From positions 1-64,000 of the forward strand of contig JAGQYM010000012.1 in the NCBI GenBank assembly GCA_020436085.1: DNA of 64,000 nt, in the 5' to 3' direction. This document shows, in pieces, positions 17,911 through 27,430 of this stretch. Source of the stretch: Cyclobacteriaceae bacterium (GTDB lineage: Bacteria; Bacteroidota; Bacteroidia; Cytophagales; Cyclobacteriaceae). A program made the position numbers and the translations under genes. Numbering within the stretch: position 1 is the first letter of the stretch; every line of letters starts with the position of its first letter. The notes below the pieces were generated by a model. That model searched no databases and was not told the DNA's origin. It saw only the letters and a list, made by a program, of their open reading frames with translations.

Positions 17911-20190
17911 TCAGAACTTAAATCCATAACTAATAAAAGGTAGCAGCCCCACCAAGCCAGGTTGCTCGTATCTCAACGAACCATCACTTTCATCCGTCTC
18001 GATAGTTATCGCAACAGGATTCGTACGGTTATAGGCGTTGTATACACCTGCAAACCATTCGTACTGAAATTTTCTACCAGGCTGACTTCGCCACTTGATT
18101 CCCAAATCCAACCGGTGCGCATCGGTTAGCTTTACTGAATTGATCGGTGCAAATACGGGCACAAGATCTACACCGGTAGTAGAAGGTGCCACCACCTGGT
18201 ATTGACCGATGATGGGCGTAAACTTCGACCCAGAAATGTATTCCCATACACCGGAGACTGACAATCGATGAGTAATCGCATATTGCGCGACCACTGCACC
18301 ATTGTGCCTCCGGTCGTAGCGGGAGGCAAACCACTCACCTCCGTTGAGCTCGTCAAACTGCCTGCGTGACCAGGCCAACGTATAACTTATCCAACCGGTA
18401 AACTTCCCCGCATTTTTTCTCACCATTACTTCCAAACCATATGCACGTCCGCGACCCTGCACAAGGCTGTTTTGAAAATTGCTATTGAAAAAGAGATTAG
18501 TGCCTTCTTCCAAGCCTATTAGATTTCGCATGGGCTTGTAATACGCCTCAAGGCTCATTATGATATCCTGTTTGGGCAACGACCTTTGCCAGCCCAAAGA
18601 AAACTGATGTCCGCTTTGAGGTCTTATCGAATCTGTAACCGGATACCAAATATCCGTTGGTGACGTCACCGCGGAGTTGGAAATGCGATGCATGTATTGG
18701 GCCATGCGTGAATAGCTGAACTTGATGGCTTCATTATCGATAATCTCATATCGAGCAGCAAACCGTGGTTCAGGAAAAGCGTAAGCCTGGTCATCAACTA
18801 TCGCCATAGATGTGCGAAGACCGGCATTTAGCATCCAACGATCCGCTGGTGACCACTCGTATTGACCATAAAAAGCTAACTCATTGGAGACACGTCCTTG
18901 CGAAGTTGTACTCTCAAGAAATTCAGAAAATGTACCGGAACTGTTAACTACACTTGGACTCACCTCATGCCGGATCCATTGTGTACCTATTTTGATGTTC
19001 CTTTGAATATCTCCACGATAAATAGCCTCCGCTTTGGCACTGACATCTTCTATATCAGAAAAGGCACGAAGCCGATTGTCACGAAAGGCGTTGAGAATGC
19101 TATAGTCGTAAGTTGTTCGCAATGCACTTACATGAGTTTCCCACCTGTCGTTGATTGAATGATCCCATTGCAGAGTCTGATTGTCGTTGCCAGATTGAAA
19201 AGAGGTAAGGAAGCCTACACCATCATTATTACGATCACGAAAAATATCCAGATCATCATTTCCCTGGTAATATGAAAATGACACGCGGTCACGAGCGGAT
19301 GGTCTCCACAACGCTCTTGTATTTAAATCATAGAAGAAGTAAGGGAGTTCTTCGTTGATTACATTCATTACTTTGTCGATGTAGGTTCTCCGTCCGGCCA
19401 CCCATACGCCAAGTTTATCATCCACAATAGGCTGCTCCACGAAAAGCCTTGATGCAATCAACCCAATATCACCAGAGACGTGCGTATCATCTGCAATCTC
19501 CGATTTCGTTCTCACATCAAGTATTGATGACAGTCTACCTCCCTGACTGGCAGGAAACCCACCATTGACAGACTCAACAGATTCTAAAATATCTGGATTG
19601 AAGACAGAAACAAATCCTAAAAGGTGACTGGTATTGTAAATTGTTGCATCATCCAAAAGCACGAGGTTTTGGTCTGCTGCACCTCCCCGCACAAAAAGAT
19701 CAGAACTTCCTTCAATTCCCCTTACACTGCCAGGCATCAGTTGTAACACTTTGATCAGATCAGCCTCCCCTCCCAACACTGGAATTGAGGTCACATCTTC
19801 GGGGTTAAGCACCTGTGTGCTCATACGAGTCGACTCAAATAGCTCTTGCTGACGATCTCTCTGAGAAGTGATTACTATTTCTTCCAACTGATCGATACTC
19901 GGTTGAAGTTGGAACTGAATAGTTGTGTCTGAGGTAATGTTGATTCTCGTTGTGAGCGTACGAAAGCCGGTATAGGAAGTAATAAACGTATGCTCGCCTC
20001 TTACCAGATTAACTAAAAATTTACCACGATTATCGGTGACGGTAGTAGTAGAATCAGGCAAAACAATAATATGTGCCAGAGGCAATGCATCCTTTCTTTC
20101 CTCCCGAACAATACCTGAAATTTGAAAAGTTTGCGCACAGATCCAGCCCGGCAGCAACATGCATAGCATCACGTAACCTGTTCTTCCCAT
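17911..20190 (-). CDS. TonB-dependent outer-membrane receptor with carboxypeptidase-like N-terminal domain
   Basis: A 759-residue outer-membrane transporter. After a signal peptide (1-19, ending ICAQ) come a carboxypeptidase-regulatory-like domain (about 22-105, FQISGIVREERKDALPLAHI), a plug domain (about 115-225, with LMPGSVRGIEGSSDLFVRGG and NLVLLDDATIYNTSH) and a 22-strand barrel that ends in the aromatic terminus ISYGFKF. It takes up a ligand at the expense of TonB energy. It pairs with the DUF4249 lipoprotein one base downstream. The pair lacks a SusD homologue, so this is not a classical Sus glycan locus; peptide, siderophore or other ligands are possible. Confidence 0.92.
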   Translation of the reverse strand: MGRTGYVMLCMLLPGWICAQTFQISGIVREERKDALPLAHIIVLPDSTTTVTDNRGKFLVNLVRGEHTFITSYTGFRTLTTRINITSDTTIQFQLQPSIDQLEEIVITSQRDRQQELFESTRMSTQVLNPEDVTSIPVLGGEADLIKVLQLMPGSVRGIEGSSDLFVRGGAADQNLVLLDDATIYNTSHLLGFVSVFNPDILESVESVNGGFPASQGGRLSSILDVRTKSEIADDTHVSGDIGLIASRLFVEQPIVDDKLGVWVAGRRTYIDKVMNVINEELPYFFYDLNTRALWRPSARDRVSFSYYQGNDDLDIFRDRNNDGVGFLTSFQSGNDNQTLQWDHSINDRWETHVSALRTTYDYSILNAFRDNRLRAFSDIEDVSAKAEAIYRGDIQRNIKIGTQWIRHEVSPSVVNSSGTFSEFLESTTSQGRVSNELAFYGQYEWSPADRWMLNAGLRTSMAIVDDQAYAFPEPRFAARYEIIDNEAIKFSYSRMAQYMHRISNSAVTSPTDIWYPVTDSIRPQSGHQFSLGWQRSLPKQDIIMSLEAYYKPMRNLIGLEEGTNLFFNSNFQNSLVQGRGRAYGLEVMVRKNAGKFTGWISYTLAWSRRQFDELNGGEWFASRYDRRHNGAVVAQYAITHRLSVSGVWEYISGSKFTPIIGQYQVVAPSTTGVDLVPVFAPINSVKLTDAHRLDLGIKWRSQPGRKFQYEWFAGVYNAYNRTNPVAITIETDESDGSLRYEQPGLVGLLPFISYGFKF

Positions 20191-20279
20191 CCCGCAATAA
20201 AATTACGATGGAATAACTAAAAATAGATGACCTATTTTGCCAGACTGAAAGGCCGTTCCGCAATAAATTAGCCAGATCG

Positions 20280-20292
20280 ACATATTATATGT
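20280..20292. promoter_or_regulatory. 13-bp palindrome in a divergent intergenic region
   Basis: ACATATTATATGT is a perfect palindrome around a central T. It lies between the divergent starts of the TonB-dependent receptor (20190) and the cold-shock gene (20383). It could be an operator; no regulator is assigned. Confidence 0.25.
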
Positions 20293-20382
20293 AACTTGCG
20301 TCATCATAACGCTACGGGCTTGACAGCATCCTTGCCACATCCCTACAGCGATATTTTCATATCTAATTACTAACTCAGCGCG

Positions 20383-20835
20383 ATGGCCAAAAAGAAGGAA
20401 AGGTTTAACAAAAAGGAATTACAGAAGAAAAAAGTACAAAAGAGAAAAGAAAAAGAACAACGAAGAGAAGAACGTAAAGCCAATAAAGAAGACACTTCCT
20501 TTGATGACATGATCGCCTATGTGGATGAATTTGGCAACATCACCTCCACACCTCCCGAGCCGCGCAAAAAAGAGGAAATTAAGTTAGAAGACATCGTGAT
20601 CAGCACGCCAAGCCAGCCAGAGATCACACTACCTAAAGTCAGAACAGGACGAGTAAGATTTTTTGATACCTCAAAAGGATTTGGGTTTATTCTGGACAAA
20701 ACTACCGGAGAGGATATTTTTGTTCACTCAAACAACCTTCTTGAAGAGATTCAGGAAGATAACATCGTCAACTTCGAAGTGGAGAAAAGTCCAAAAGGAC
20801 TGAACGCATTGGAGGTCAGACTTTCCAAAGAATAG
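20383..20835 (+). CDS. Cold-shock-domain protein with lysine-rich N-terminal extension
   Basis: A 150-residue protein. Residues 1-36 are almost entirely K, R, E and Q (KKKERFNKKELQKKKVQKRK), probably a charged RNA-binding helix. A linker (37-86) precedes a full cold-shock domain with RNP1 KGFGF (98-102) and RNP2 DIFVH (111-115). Such domains bind single-stranded RNA or DNA and act as RNA chaperones in the cytoplasm. The extension makes it twice the length of a normal Csp, a layout seen in Bacteroidota. It converges with the KAS III-like gene 12 bases later. Confidence 0.9.
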   Translation: MAKKKERFNKKELQKKKVQKRKEKEQRREERKANKEDTSFDDMIAYVDEFGNITSTPPEPRKKEEIKLEDIVISTPSQPEITLPKVRTGRVRFFDTSKGFGFILDKTTGEDIFVHSNNLLEEIQEDNIVNFEVEKSPKGLNALEVRLSKE

Positions 20836-20847
20836 GCATTCGCCCCT

Positions 20848-21909
20848 TCAGAACCGATATACAAGCGCGTTAATATTCATTCCCGCCCCTACGGATGCCA
20901 TCACAACAGTGTCACCTGAAGCGATAGTGTGCCCAGGCAATTTATCTCTCTTGACTAAATCGAGGAGCGTAGGGATAGTGGCTACAGAACTATTACCAAG
21001 ATCCGCAATCGTCATCGGCATAATGCCATCCGGAACCTGATCCCTTCCATACAACTGAAAGACCCGATCCAGAATTGCAGAGTCCATTTTTTCATTGGCT
21101 TGATGAATAAGAATCTTTTTTATGTCATCAATTGATAGCGAAGCTTTTTCTATCACTGCCTTGATCACAGAAGGCACATGCTTTAAGGCAAACTCATAAA
21201 CTTTGCGGCCTTGCATTTTAATATAAAGGTCTTTTCCGGAATAGCCAGGAGCCGAAGAAGGCCCCATACACAACATGTCAACGTGTTCGCAGGCAAATGT
21301 CTGCGTTTTGTGTGCTATCACTCCGTTATCTCCTGAAGTTGCCTCCAACACTACACTGCCACTACCATCGCTAAATATCATGGAGTCACGATCATGTGGA
21401 TCGATAACTCTGGACAGCGTCTCCGTTCCTACCACCAGGCATCGCTTCGCATCTCCGGATTGAATAAAGTAGTTTGCCTGTATCACGCCTTCCACCCAGC
21501 CGGGACATCCGAAGGGTAAATCATAGGCAACGCAGTCGGGATTTCTGATTTGAAGTTTTGCCTTCACTCTTGAAGCAAGAGTGGGAACGATATCCACGCG
21601 ATTAGAACCAAAGTTTACATCACCAAAATTGTGGGCAACGATAAGGTAGTCGAGCGATTCCTTATCAATGCCAGCATCTTCAAGTGCTGCATGCGCTGAC
21701 CGGTACGCAATATCCGATGCATTTTGAGTGGGTGTTACGTATCGTCTATGCTCTATGCCAGTTATCTCCGCAAACTTTTGAACGATCGTAGTTCCGCTTT
21801 GACGTAACCTCTCTCCTGTTTCTGAATAAAACTCCGCGCTTTCAAATGATTTGTTGGCAACAACTACCTCAGGAAGGCAGCTCCCTGTACCGATGATTTT
21901 AGCTCTCAT
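20848..21909 (-). CDS. Beta-ketoacyl-ACP synthase III-like enzyme (KAS III/FabH family)
   Basis: A 353-residue thiolase-fold condensing enzyme. The catalytic triad is visible: Cys135 (LPFGCPGW), His269 (ILIHQANEKM) and Asn306 (DLGNSSVATIP). The C-terminal glycine-rich strand SVGAGMNINALVYRF is also typical. KAS III enzymes join an acyl-CoA to malonyl-ACP in fatty-acid or secondary-metabolite synthesis. The gene stands alone, not with fabD/fabG/acpP or plsX, and is longer than housekeeping FabH (about 320), so it may be a paralogue with another acyl or lipid substrate. No specific gene symbol is assigned. Confidence 0.88.
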   Translation of the reverse strand: MRAKIIGTGSCLPEVVVANKSFESAEFYSETGERLRQSGTTIVQKFAEITGIEHRRYVTPTQNASDIAYRSAHAALEDAGIDKESLDYLIVAHNFGDVNFGSNRVDIVPTLASRVKAKLQIRNPDCVAYDLPFGCPGWVEGVIQANYFIQSGDAKRCLVVGTETLSRVIDPHDRDSMIFSDGSGSVVLEATSGDNGVIAHKTQTFACEHVDMLCMGPSSAPGYSGKDLYIKMQGRKVYEFALKHVPSVIKAVIEKASLSIDDIKKILIHQANEKMDSAILDRVFQLYGRDQVPDGIMPMTIADLGNSSVATIPTLLDLVKRDKLPGHTIASGDTVVMASVGAGMNINALVYRF

Positions 21910-21962
21910 TAATTAGATATTAACCATAGCCATTGAGTGAATAACGTCATTAAGGCACAGGG

Positions 21963-22073
21963 CTCTCAACTGGCTACGCGGTAAGATACAACTTCAGGTG
22001 ACAGAAATGAGGTGGCAGTTTCAAATGATTTTACAAAATCTCACCACCTCACTAACGAACGTTGTATCGAGAG
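21963..22073. repeat. Nested inverted-repeat element
   Basis: Three nested pairs of arms occur in 111 bases: CTCTC/GAGAG (21963-21967, 22069-22073), GATACAAC/GTTGTATC (21985-21992, 22061-22068) and TGAGGTGG/CCACCTCA (22008-22015, 22044-22051). It fills most of the 189-base gap between the KAS III-like gene start and the 3' end of the 164-residue gene. It could fold as one long hairpin; a decayed mobile element end or an RNA structure are possible. Confidence 0.4.
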
Positions 22074-22098
22074 TGCAGGCGATGAACTTAGTTGTTCA

Positions 22099-22593
22099 TT
22101 AATCATCATGATTTATCATGTACTTTCTGTCATCAGGCGTTCGTTGCCAGAATCCCAACGGGAAAGTCCAGTAGTCGCAGGGCTCCTCAATACAGATTGA
22201 ATGAAGCGACCCCCAACTATATTCAAAAGATACAGGTGATTGTTGGTCCATTATTTTTCCAATCAATACACTGTGGGTAACTCCACTTACCGCGTTCCGA
22301 TAATGAAATGCGTTGGTGAAAGCAAATGAGGTTCCTGGTTTGATAGTTCGGATTTTTTCAACGCCCTCATAAAGGTTCGCTTCCTCACTTATAAAATTGT
22401 CTTCGAACATTTTAAATTGAGGGAGATTTCTCGCCAACACTGCCTGCCGTTCGACAATCAAGGTCTTTCCAATGAGACTGGCGTATGGTTCACTGGCAGA
22501 TACGTTTTGTTTTGTGTCCTTAAGAGCAACATAAAATATTCCAGCCAGAGCTACCAAAACCACGACAACAATGGCAATCAACTTTCTTCGCAT
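22099..22593 (-). CDS. Hypothetical single-pass membrane protein
   Basis: A 164-residue protein with one N-terminal transmembrane helix (about 5-23) and a 140-residue part likely outside the cytoplasm. The mature part has one cysteine pair (SICIEEPCDYW). No family is recognised. Its start is nine bases after the sulfatase stop on the same strand, so it is probably the second gene of that operon and may act with it in the periplasm. Confidence 0.65.
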   Translation of the reverse strand: MRRKLIAIVVVVLVALAGIFYVALKDTKQNVSASEPYASLIGKTLIVERQAVLARNLPQFKMFEDNFISEEANLYEGVEKIRTIKPGTSFAFTNAFHYRNAVSGVTHSVLIGKIMDQQSPVSFEYSWGSLHSICIEEPCDYWTFPLGFWQRTPDDRKYMINHDD

Positions 22594-22602
22594 CGATGCC
22601 GG

Positions 22603-24126
22603 TTAATTATCAAACCGTTTCATCCAATCTGCTCTTTCTTTACTATAGAAATACTCCTTCGATCGGATGGGTGGAATATGATGCTCCTGCAATTCAATCA
22701 GTGAAACTTCGGGCAGATCAATTGGATCCACAGGTATTGCCTGCGCCAGCTGGGTACGAATGTCCATCAAACTGTCGCCATCGGCAAGGTTGTACCATTC
22801 TTCAGGATCGGTGTCTAGATTGTACAACTCCTCTGAGTCGTCCACATACTTAATATAGTGCCACGGCCCACTACGAATGGAATAGCTTCCATAATCATAG
22901 GTGGTAATCACAGGTCTTGCTATTAATGTGTCTGGATTGGAAAGGATGGGCGCTAGACTGACTCCATCAAAATCATTTCTTGGGGGTAAATTGCAAAGGT
23001 CAACCAGCGTAGGATAAATATCCAACAGCGAGGTGATGTTGGCTGTTTCACGTCCGACCACTGAACCATTCGGCAACGCACTCACACCTGCCGGCACTTT
23101 CATCATCATCACCGTCCGCGTCACATTCTCCCAAAGCGCAAACTTTCTCCAATGCATCTTCTCCCCCAGTTGCCATCCATGATCCGACCAGATCACTACA
23201 ATGGTATTTTCAGCGTACTCACTTTCACTTAAAGCTTTCAATAGTCTTCCCACCATCTCATCTGCGAATGCAATAGAAGCAAGATATCCCTGAACTGCCT
23301 GCTTCCATTGGTTGGCCGCGACTACGTGTTTGTGGTAATTGCCTCCACGTGTTATCAACTCTTTTGCGACCGGACCAAGATCGGTAGTATCTCCGTCCAT
23401 GATTGCCGGAAGTTGAATACTATCGAGCGGAAACATATCAAAATATTTTTGAGGAACATACCAGGGCAAGTGCGGTCGATAGATGCCAGCAGCTAGAAAG
23501 AATGGTTTGTCATGTTTACGTTTCAGTTGACCTGTGATATAGTTCACCGTTTCAAAATCTCCTGTCTCCTCATCGTTGATCGGTAGCCCACTCCAATCGA
23601 ACATGTTGTACATATATTTAAAGCGAGGCATACTGGCTGGACGCTTTTCAGGGAAGTTGTCATCTGGCATTGGCTTCTTAATGCTTGGGTAGTAATCATC
23701 CCAACCCAGTGTGTCGACCTGCTCATAGTGAAAAATCTTTCCAGCTCCCGCGGTATAATATCCATTTTGTCTGAAGTTTTGACCAATGGTTAGTGACTCT
23801 GCCAACTTTGGCACTTTTCGCCAATCCTGATAGTTGGAATACATGCCTGATCTGTAGGTGTGAACTCCTGTAAGTAAAGCCGCACGTGATGGATTACACC
23901 CCGGACTAGCGCAATAGTTTCTTGTGAAGTTCACCGCTTCCTCTCCAAACTTTACCAAGTTAGGTGTCAGCGATTGCGAACTTCCTGCCAACGGTTGGGC
24001 CCAGTCATTCATGTCATCCAACGAAATGAAAAGCACGTTAGGATGCTTTGTTAAATTCTCAGATGAGTTTGGGTTACAGCCCTGAAGTAACACGACAACT
24101 GATAATAGGAAAGCAAATCTTCGCAT
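22603..24126 (-). CDS. Sulfatase lipoprotein, iduronate-2-sulfatase-like
   Basis: A 507-residue sulfatase with a lipoprotein signal (Cys17, VVLLQGC). The formylglycine motif CNPSR is at residues 77-81, within CASPGCNPSRAALLTG, and the metal-binding pair Asp37-Asp38 sits in FISLDDMNDW. Later blocks (HDKPFFLAAGIYRPHLPW, VVIWSDHGWQLGEKMHW) match the iduronate-2-sulfatase-like branch acting on sulfated polysaccharides. Activity needs conversion of Cys77 by a formylglycine-generating enzyme or anSME, neither encoded in this window. No polysaccharide lyase or SusC/D pair is adjacent, so the substrate is open. It is followed nine bases later by the 164-residue membrane protein. Confidence 0.9.
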   Translation of the reverse strand: MRRFAFLLSVVVLLQGCNPNSSENLTKHPNVLFISLDDMNDWAQPLAGSSQSLTPNLVKFGEEAVNFTRNYCASPGCNPSRAALLTGVHTYRSGMYSNYQDWRKVPKLAESLTIGQNFRQNGYYTAGAGKIFHYEQVDTLGWDDYYPSIKKPMPDDNFPEKRPASMPRFKYMYNMFDWSGLPINDEETGDFETVNYITGQLKRKHDKPFFLAAGIYRPHLPWYVPQKYFDMFPLDSIQLPAIMDGDTTDLGPVAKELITRGGNYHKHVVAANQWKQAVQGYLASIAFADEMVGRLLKALSESEYAENTIVVIWSDHGWQLGEKMHWRKFALWENVTRTVMMMKVPAGVSALPNGSVVGRETANITSLLDIYPTLVDLCNLPPRNDFDGVSLAPILSNPDTLIARPVITTYDYGSYSIRSGPWHYIKYVDDSEELYNLDTDPEEWYNLADGDSLMDIRTQLAQAIPVDPIDLPEVSLIELQEHHIPPIRSKEYFYSKERADWMKRFDN

Positions 24127-24200
24127 AAGGTGGCTGGATGATTCCTTTAATTACCTGAATTAATAGCGGTATTCCAATTGGAAATTATAGTTGCGTCAGT

Positions 24201-25628
24201 CTATTTCCGCTGTGCATCCAGTTGCTGCTTGGTTTCCCTTGCTTGTCGCAACATCTCATCCAACTCCTCGCGACTAAAATATCTTCCAAACTTCACCACA
24301 CTGTGTATTTTGCGCAAAGCACCCACATCGCTCAAAGGATTTTCATTTAGTAATACAAGGTCCGCTACATGGTCCTTTGCAATGGAGGCAGTTTTGTCGG
24401 TGGCATCAAAATACCTGGCACCATTCAATGTCGCATTCTGCAATATTTGCAGTGGAGTAAGACCTGCTTCCTGAAAAATCGCGAGTTCCTGAAGTAATGC
24501 CTCAGCCGGATATACATAAGTATTAAGCGCTGCTGCGTCACTTCCTGCAATAATTCTGATACCTGACTGTTGGATCAGTGGCAGTTGATCGCGAAGCAAC
24601 AAATACCTGTCTTTTCTCTGTTGTCTCTGCGCAGGTGTTTCATTACTCATTCGTTCGATACGCCATTGGTAATTCGATGTGAATCTGTCTGTGAGGTAAT
24701 TTAGAAAGTCATCGCCCTTGTGATTCGTCTCATCCAGGTATGCAAGCTGACGGCCACCTATTAAGGTTGGACATACGAACAAGCCAGCATCTCCAAGCTC
24801 CTTGTATTTCTGAATTGCCAAGTTCTGATTAAAACCGCCAGTATATTTTTCTTCTGCCTGGGCTTTTGTGATTGTTCCACTTGTTAGATCGCTCTTGATC
24901 TGCTGCTCATCGCTTCCAAGTCTGAGCAAGTAGCTGGCATGCTCTACGCTGGTATACCCTGCAGCCTGTAGTTCGGCTATGGTAAGATCGTAAGGCACAT
25001 GACCCGACACCCGATATCCCCGCTCATGGGCAGCCTTTACGCTCTTTAGAAACAGATTTCCCCCAAGTGTATTCTCAGTAATTTTAACAAAGTCGACTTT
25101 ATACCGATCAAGCAGGTCGAGCATCTCATTTAACTCCGATTCATTCTCAATTTCAAGGTCATCTTTCCATATTGAATTCTTGCCTTCAAGTTTGCGACCT
25201 GCCGTATATATGGTGGGACCTATAAGTTCGCCATCGGCAATTTCCTGCCTCCATTGCAACACCTGTTCTCCAAGATCACTGGCGCAATCACGAACGGTGG
25301 TGATACCGTAAGCAAGAAAAACAGGTAGAAGCGCCTTGTTGTCGGGCACCAAATCCTTTCCCTCTAAATGTATGTGCATATCCCACAATCCAGGAATTAC
25401 ATATCTACCTTCCGCATTAACCTGTCGATCAGGCTTAACTCCACGCTTCAATTTGTTGTAACTGCCAACAGCTTTGATTTTATCCCCAGAGATAAGTATG
25501 GCACCTTCCTCAACAACACCTGTCTCTATCTGAACAATTCTAGCATTGTAAATGAGCAGTTCATTATTACTCTGGGCATAAGTCACAACCAAAACCAATT
25601 GGAGAACGAATGTTAAATATTTAGTCAT
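24201..25628 (-). CDS. Secreted amidohydrolase family protein
   Basis: A 475-residue metal-dependent hydrolase of the amidohydrolase (imidazolonepropionase-like) superfamily with a signal peptide (1-18, ending TYAQ). The metal-binding HxH motif is in GLWDMHIHLEG. Later are VSGHVPYDL and SVEHASYLL, with further metal histidines, and the aspartate in RIIAGSDAAALN. The C-terminal KDHVADLVLLNENPL is the conserved small beta-domain strand. Members act on cyclic amides, peptides or prolyl compounds. It is divergent from a second amidohydrolase 133 bases away; the two may share a regulatory region. Confidence 0.88.
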   Translation of the reverse strand: MTKYLTFVLQLVLVVTYAQSNNELLIYNARIVQIETGVVEEGAILISGDKIKAVGSYNKLKRGVKPDRQVNAEGRYVIPGLWDMHIHLEGKDLVPDNKALLPVFLAYGITTVRDCASDLGEQVLQWRQEIADGELIGPTIYTAGRKLEGKNSIWKDDLEIENESELNEMLDLLDRYKVDFVKITENTLGGNLFLKSVKAAHERGYRVSGHVPYDLTIAELQAAGYTSVEHASYLLRLGSDEQQIKSDLTSGTITKAQAEEKYTGGFNQNLAIQKYKELGDAGLFVCPTLIGGRQLAYLDETNHKGDDFLNYLTDRFTSNYQWRIERMSNETPAQRQQRKDRYLLLRDQLPLIQQSGIRIIAGSDAAALNTYVYPAEALLQELAIFQEAGLTPLQILQNATLNGARYFDATDKTASIAKDHVADLVLLNENPLSDVGALRKIHSVVKFGRYFSREELDEMLRQARETKQQLDAQRK

Positions 25629-25761
25629 TTGGCAAAGATACCCTCAATCTCCTTAACCACACATCACCATTTATAAAGTCATCATCCATTTTACACACTA
25701 ATCAATGATACAGATACAGACTATTGATTATCTTGATCTAACCAACCTGAAATCAAAAACC

Positions 25762-27330
25762 ATGAAACGAATAATGCTCCTGACGATCACATGCCTGTGT
25801 GTGATCAGTTCCAATGCTCAAAAAAAATACGGTGAACTGGCTGAAGGGCCCTACAAAAAATTAGTCATTCGTGGTGCGATGGTACTTCCCGGGCACGGTG
25901 GTCCTCCGGTCGGGCCTTACGATATTGTTATAGAAGGGAACATGATCACTAAAATGATTCCGTTCGATCCCGTGACAGCTGAAAGCCGGGGAGCCACACA
26001 GCGAGAGACTGGAGATCGTGTAATTGATGCCACGGGAAAGTATGTGATGCCGGGGATGATCGACCTGCATATGCATATTCGCACAGAGCCACTGCCTCTT
26101 GAATATGTTTACTACCTGAAACTTGCCCATGGTGTTACTGCTATGGTACCGGGTGCAGACAGAGGCATTGATAGTGGAATCAATGAAGCGACTAAAAGCA
26201 AATCCAATAGCATGCTTGCTCCTCGCTTGTTTCCGATCTGGAATTATGGTGCGAAGACAAGCTATGATCAGGTATTTCTGGACAATCCTGCCAACGTGAA
26301 AAAAGTAATTCAGGAAATGTTTAGCAAGGGAGCACATGTGGTGAATGTTGGTGATCTGGGTTGGAATCAGCAACTACTGGGCACGGTGTGTAAAGAAGTG
26401 ACTGCAGCAGGCGGTATCACCACTTATCACATCCCTCCCAACACCACTTCGGTGACGCATGCCGTTGATGCCGCACGACTTGGTGTCACGATGATCGAAC
26501 ATCACTACGCTTATGCAGAGTCTTCCTTGGACAGGACTGTACAAGATTTTAGTCCAACCTACAACTACAACGATGAGAACGCCCGATTCGGACAAGCGGG
26601 TAAAGTGTGGACTGAAGCCAATAAGGAAAGGTTGTTAACTGAAGTTGCTGATTCCTTAGTTGCATATGGTGTTACTATGTTGCCAACGCGTGTGGTATAC
26701 GAAGCGAACCGAGATATTATTCGCGCATCAAGTTTGCCGTGGCATAAAAAATACACACATCAGGCGTTGATCGACTGGAACGGACCCAATCCCAATTACC
26801 ATGGCGCTTACCATTATGATTGGACCAGCGATGATGAATACAACTGGAGTTACGCTTATCAACTTTGGGGGCAGCTGATTTACGAATTCAACAAGCGTGG
26901 TGGTCGTGTGGCATATGGTTCAGATGACAGCTACATCTTTGCTACTCCCGGGTTCTCCAACATTCGCGAATTGCAGTTGCTACGAGAGACAGGTATGCAC
27001 ACGCTGGAAGTATTGAAAGCGGCTACCTACAACAGCGCGAAGACACTGCGTCAGGATAAACTTGGATTGGTAAGGCCGGGCTACCTAGCTGATCTTGTAA
27101 TCATCGATGGCAGTCCGCTGTACAACCTTCGCTATATGTATTCATTTGGCGCACTTACTGTCGATAATGATGGCAAGATGTATCGCAAGGGTGGTATCGT
27201 ACACACCATCAAAGACGGCATTGTGTTGGAGAATGAAAAACTGATGCAAGAGGTTGAGAAGATGGTGGCCGAATCAAAGAAGGAAGGGAAAGTGTCGGCT
27301 ATGGAGGAACCGTTTGTGATCAGGAAGTAA
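25762..27330 (+). CDS. Secreted amidohydrolase family protein
   Basis: A 522-residue amidohydrolase with a signal peptide (1-18, MKRIMLLTITCLCVISSNAQ). Motifs are GMIDLHMHIRTEP (metal HxH), TYHIPPNTTS and MIEHHYAYAE (metal histidines), and VAYGSDDSYIF (catalytic aspartate). The start at 25762 is chosen for the signal; the frame extends upstream to an ATG at 25705 with a non-signal leader. It resembles but clearly differs from the divergent neighbour, so they are not a recent duplication. Substrate unknown. Two REP-like palindromes follow its stop. Confidence 0.85.
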   Translation: MKRIMLLTITCLCVISSNAQKKYGELAEGPYKKLVIRGAMVLPGHGGPPVGPYDIVIEGNMITKMIPFDPVTAESRGATQRETGDRVIDATGKYVMPGMIDLHMHIRTEPLPLEYVYYLKLAHGVTAMVPGADRGIDSGINEATKSKSNSMLAPRLFPIWNYGAKTSYDQVFLDNPANVKKVIQEMFSKGAHVVNVGDLGWNQQLLGTVCKEVTAAGGITTYHIPPNTTSVTHAVDAARLGVTMIEHHYAYAESSLDRTVQDFSPTYNYNDENARFGQAGKVWTEANKERLLTEVADSLVAYGVTMLPTRVVYEANRDIIRASSLPWHKKYTHQALIDWNGPNPNYHGAYHYDWTSDDEYNWSYAYQLWGQLIYEFNKRGGRVAYGSDDSYIFATPGFSNIRELQLLRETGMHTLEVLKAATYNSAKTLRQDKLGLVRPGYLADLVIIDGSPLYNLRYMYSFGALTVDNDGKMYRKGGIVHTIKDGIVLENEKLMQEVEKMVAESKKEGKVSAMEEPFVIRK

Positions 27331-27340
27331 TGGTAAAGGG

Positions 27341-27370
27341 AGCACGGAAGTAACGTCCGCGCTAGAGTAG
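27341..27370 (+). repeat. REP-like palindrome, copy 1
   Basis: A copy of the family otherwise clustered at 37.0-37.9 kb: AGCACGGAAG-TAA-CGTCCGCGCTAG. Its right stem arm has one substitution (CGTC for CTTC) that weakens the hairpin. It lies in the convergent gap after the amidohydrolase gene. Confidence 0.7.
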
Positions 27371-27395
27371 AGCGATAAAGAGATGGTGGTAATGG

Positions 27396-27428
27396 GAGCA
27401 CGAAACTAAGTTCCGTGCCAGAGTAGAG
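27396..27428 (+). repeat. REP-like palindrome, copy 2
   Basis: GAGCACGAAACTAAGTTCCG followed by TGCCAGAGTAGAG, a diverged copy in the same orientation as copy 1 and 55 bases from it. It ends two bases from the stop codon of the convergent DinB/NTF2 chimera. Confidence 0.7.
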
Positions 27429-27430
27429 AG

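Noticed and set aside
20320-20359. Promoter TTGAC...TATTTTC before the cold-shock gene
   Set aside because: The elements are about 32 bases apart, too far for the usual spacing of a Bacteroidota sigma-70 promoter.
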